DNA from: Phyllobacterium sp. 628
GTDB taxonomy: Bacteria; Pseudomonadota; Alphaproteobacteria; Rhizobiales; Rhizobiaceae
Assembly: GCF_014189505.1 (NCBI RefSeq)
Contig: NZ_CP050301.1
Span: 2,983,501-3,047,500 of the forward strand
DNA length: 64,000 nt
Reading direction: 5' to 3'
A program made the translations under genes and the position numbers. The notes beneath the pieces were generated by a model, which was given only the letters and a program-made list of their open reading frames with translations, was not told where the DNA came from and searched no databases. Below, one piece after another: positions 63,971 through 64,000 of the stretch (position 1 is the first letter of the stretch; each line of letters starts with the position of its first letter).

Positions 63971-64000
63971 TTTCTGGCCATATCGCCGTGCAGGCTGAAA

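Noticed and set aside
1..64000. CRISPR array, prophage, insertion sequence, tRNA or rRNA
   Set aside because: None was seen on reading the window; no regularly spaced repeats, phage genes or transposases are present.

Overview
The window looks like chromosomal DNA of an alphaproteobacterium of the order Hyphomicrobiales (Rhizobiales), most likely near Brucella/Ochrobactrum or Phyllobacterium. The reasons are its moderately high GC content, a rhizobial-type malonate operon (matA-matB-matC with a GntR regulator), a Rhizobium/Agrobacterium-type lpiA-acvB pair, an rpe-DUF2259 end, and many LysR/GntR regulators next to solute transporters. This assignment is inference; no rRNA, tRNA, phage, insertion sequence, integron or CRISPR was seen.

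Layout. 1-3733: an OsmF/YehYXW-type betaine/choline ABC importer, with its binding protein cut by the window edge. 3805-7784: a flavin monooxygenase of the NtaA/SnaA family, convergent with a metQ-metN-metI methionine importer. 8120-13913: a carboxymuconolactone-decarboxylase/glyoxalase fusion, a CmlA/FloR-like phenicol exporter with a possible leader-peptide attenuator, a membrane protein of unknown function, PsiF-like and fasciclin exported proteins, a small ABM monooxygenase and a DoxX-like protein. 13941-19306: the malonate system matR / matA-matB-matC, in which matR and matC each carry a one-base frameshift. 19359-24119: a HAD phosphatase, a VOC gene with an in-frame stop, a creatininase-family hydrolase, an MscS channel and an ACS-family MFS transporter. 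24136-33143: a GntR regulator divergent from a TRAP importer, a LysR regulator, a membrane protein, a class III aminotransferase and an unusual GntR regulator with two winged helices. 33404-45037: a secreted histidine phosphatase, a small unknown protein, a ClC channel with CBS domains, a frameshifted EAL-CBS-GGDEF protein, a frameshifted LysR divergent from a BASS transporter, a frameshifted TDT transporter with its LysR, and an MHYT-GGDEF-EAL protein. 45143-49157: the lysyl-phosphatidylglycerol genes lpiA and acvB. 49326-54755: an unknown small protein, an FAA hydrolase, a GH144-like beta-1,2-glucanase candidate, a lipid kinase, a lipoprotein and an exported alpha/beta hydrolase. 54771-60266: accessory genes for a CoxMSL-type molybdenum hydroxylase (MoeA-MobA fusion, split XdhC, CoxE-like VWA, MoxR/CoxD-like ATPase, flavin reductase) with no hydroxylase subunits in view. 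60392-63970: a periplasmic binding protein, a P1 peptidase, rpe and a DUF2259 protein.

The genes mostly serve uptake and catabolism of small organic acids, osmolytes and sulfur or nitrogen compounds, each with a dedicated regulator, plus envelope adaptation and cyclic-di-GMP turnover. No mobile island is visible.

The most notable signals are a nine-codon leader ORF abutting a hairpin upstream of the phenicol-exporter-like gene, twin LysR boxes exactly 31 bp apart, a MatR-type palindrome, fusion proteins with uncommon domain pairings, and six genes between 14.4 and 40.7 kb each broken by one base change. The last may be true decay or assembly error, and this should be settled first.
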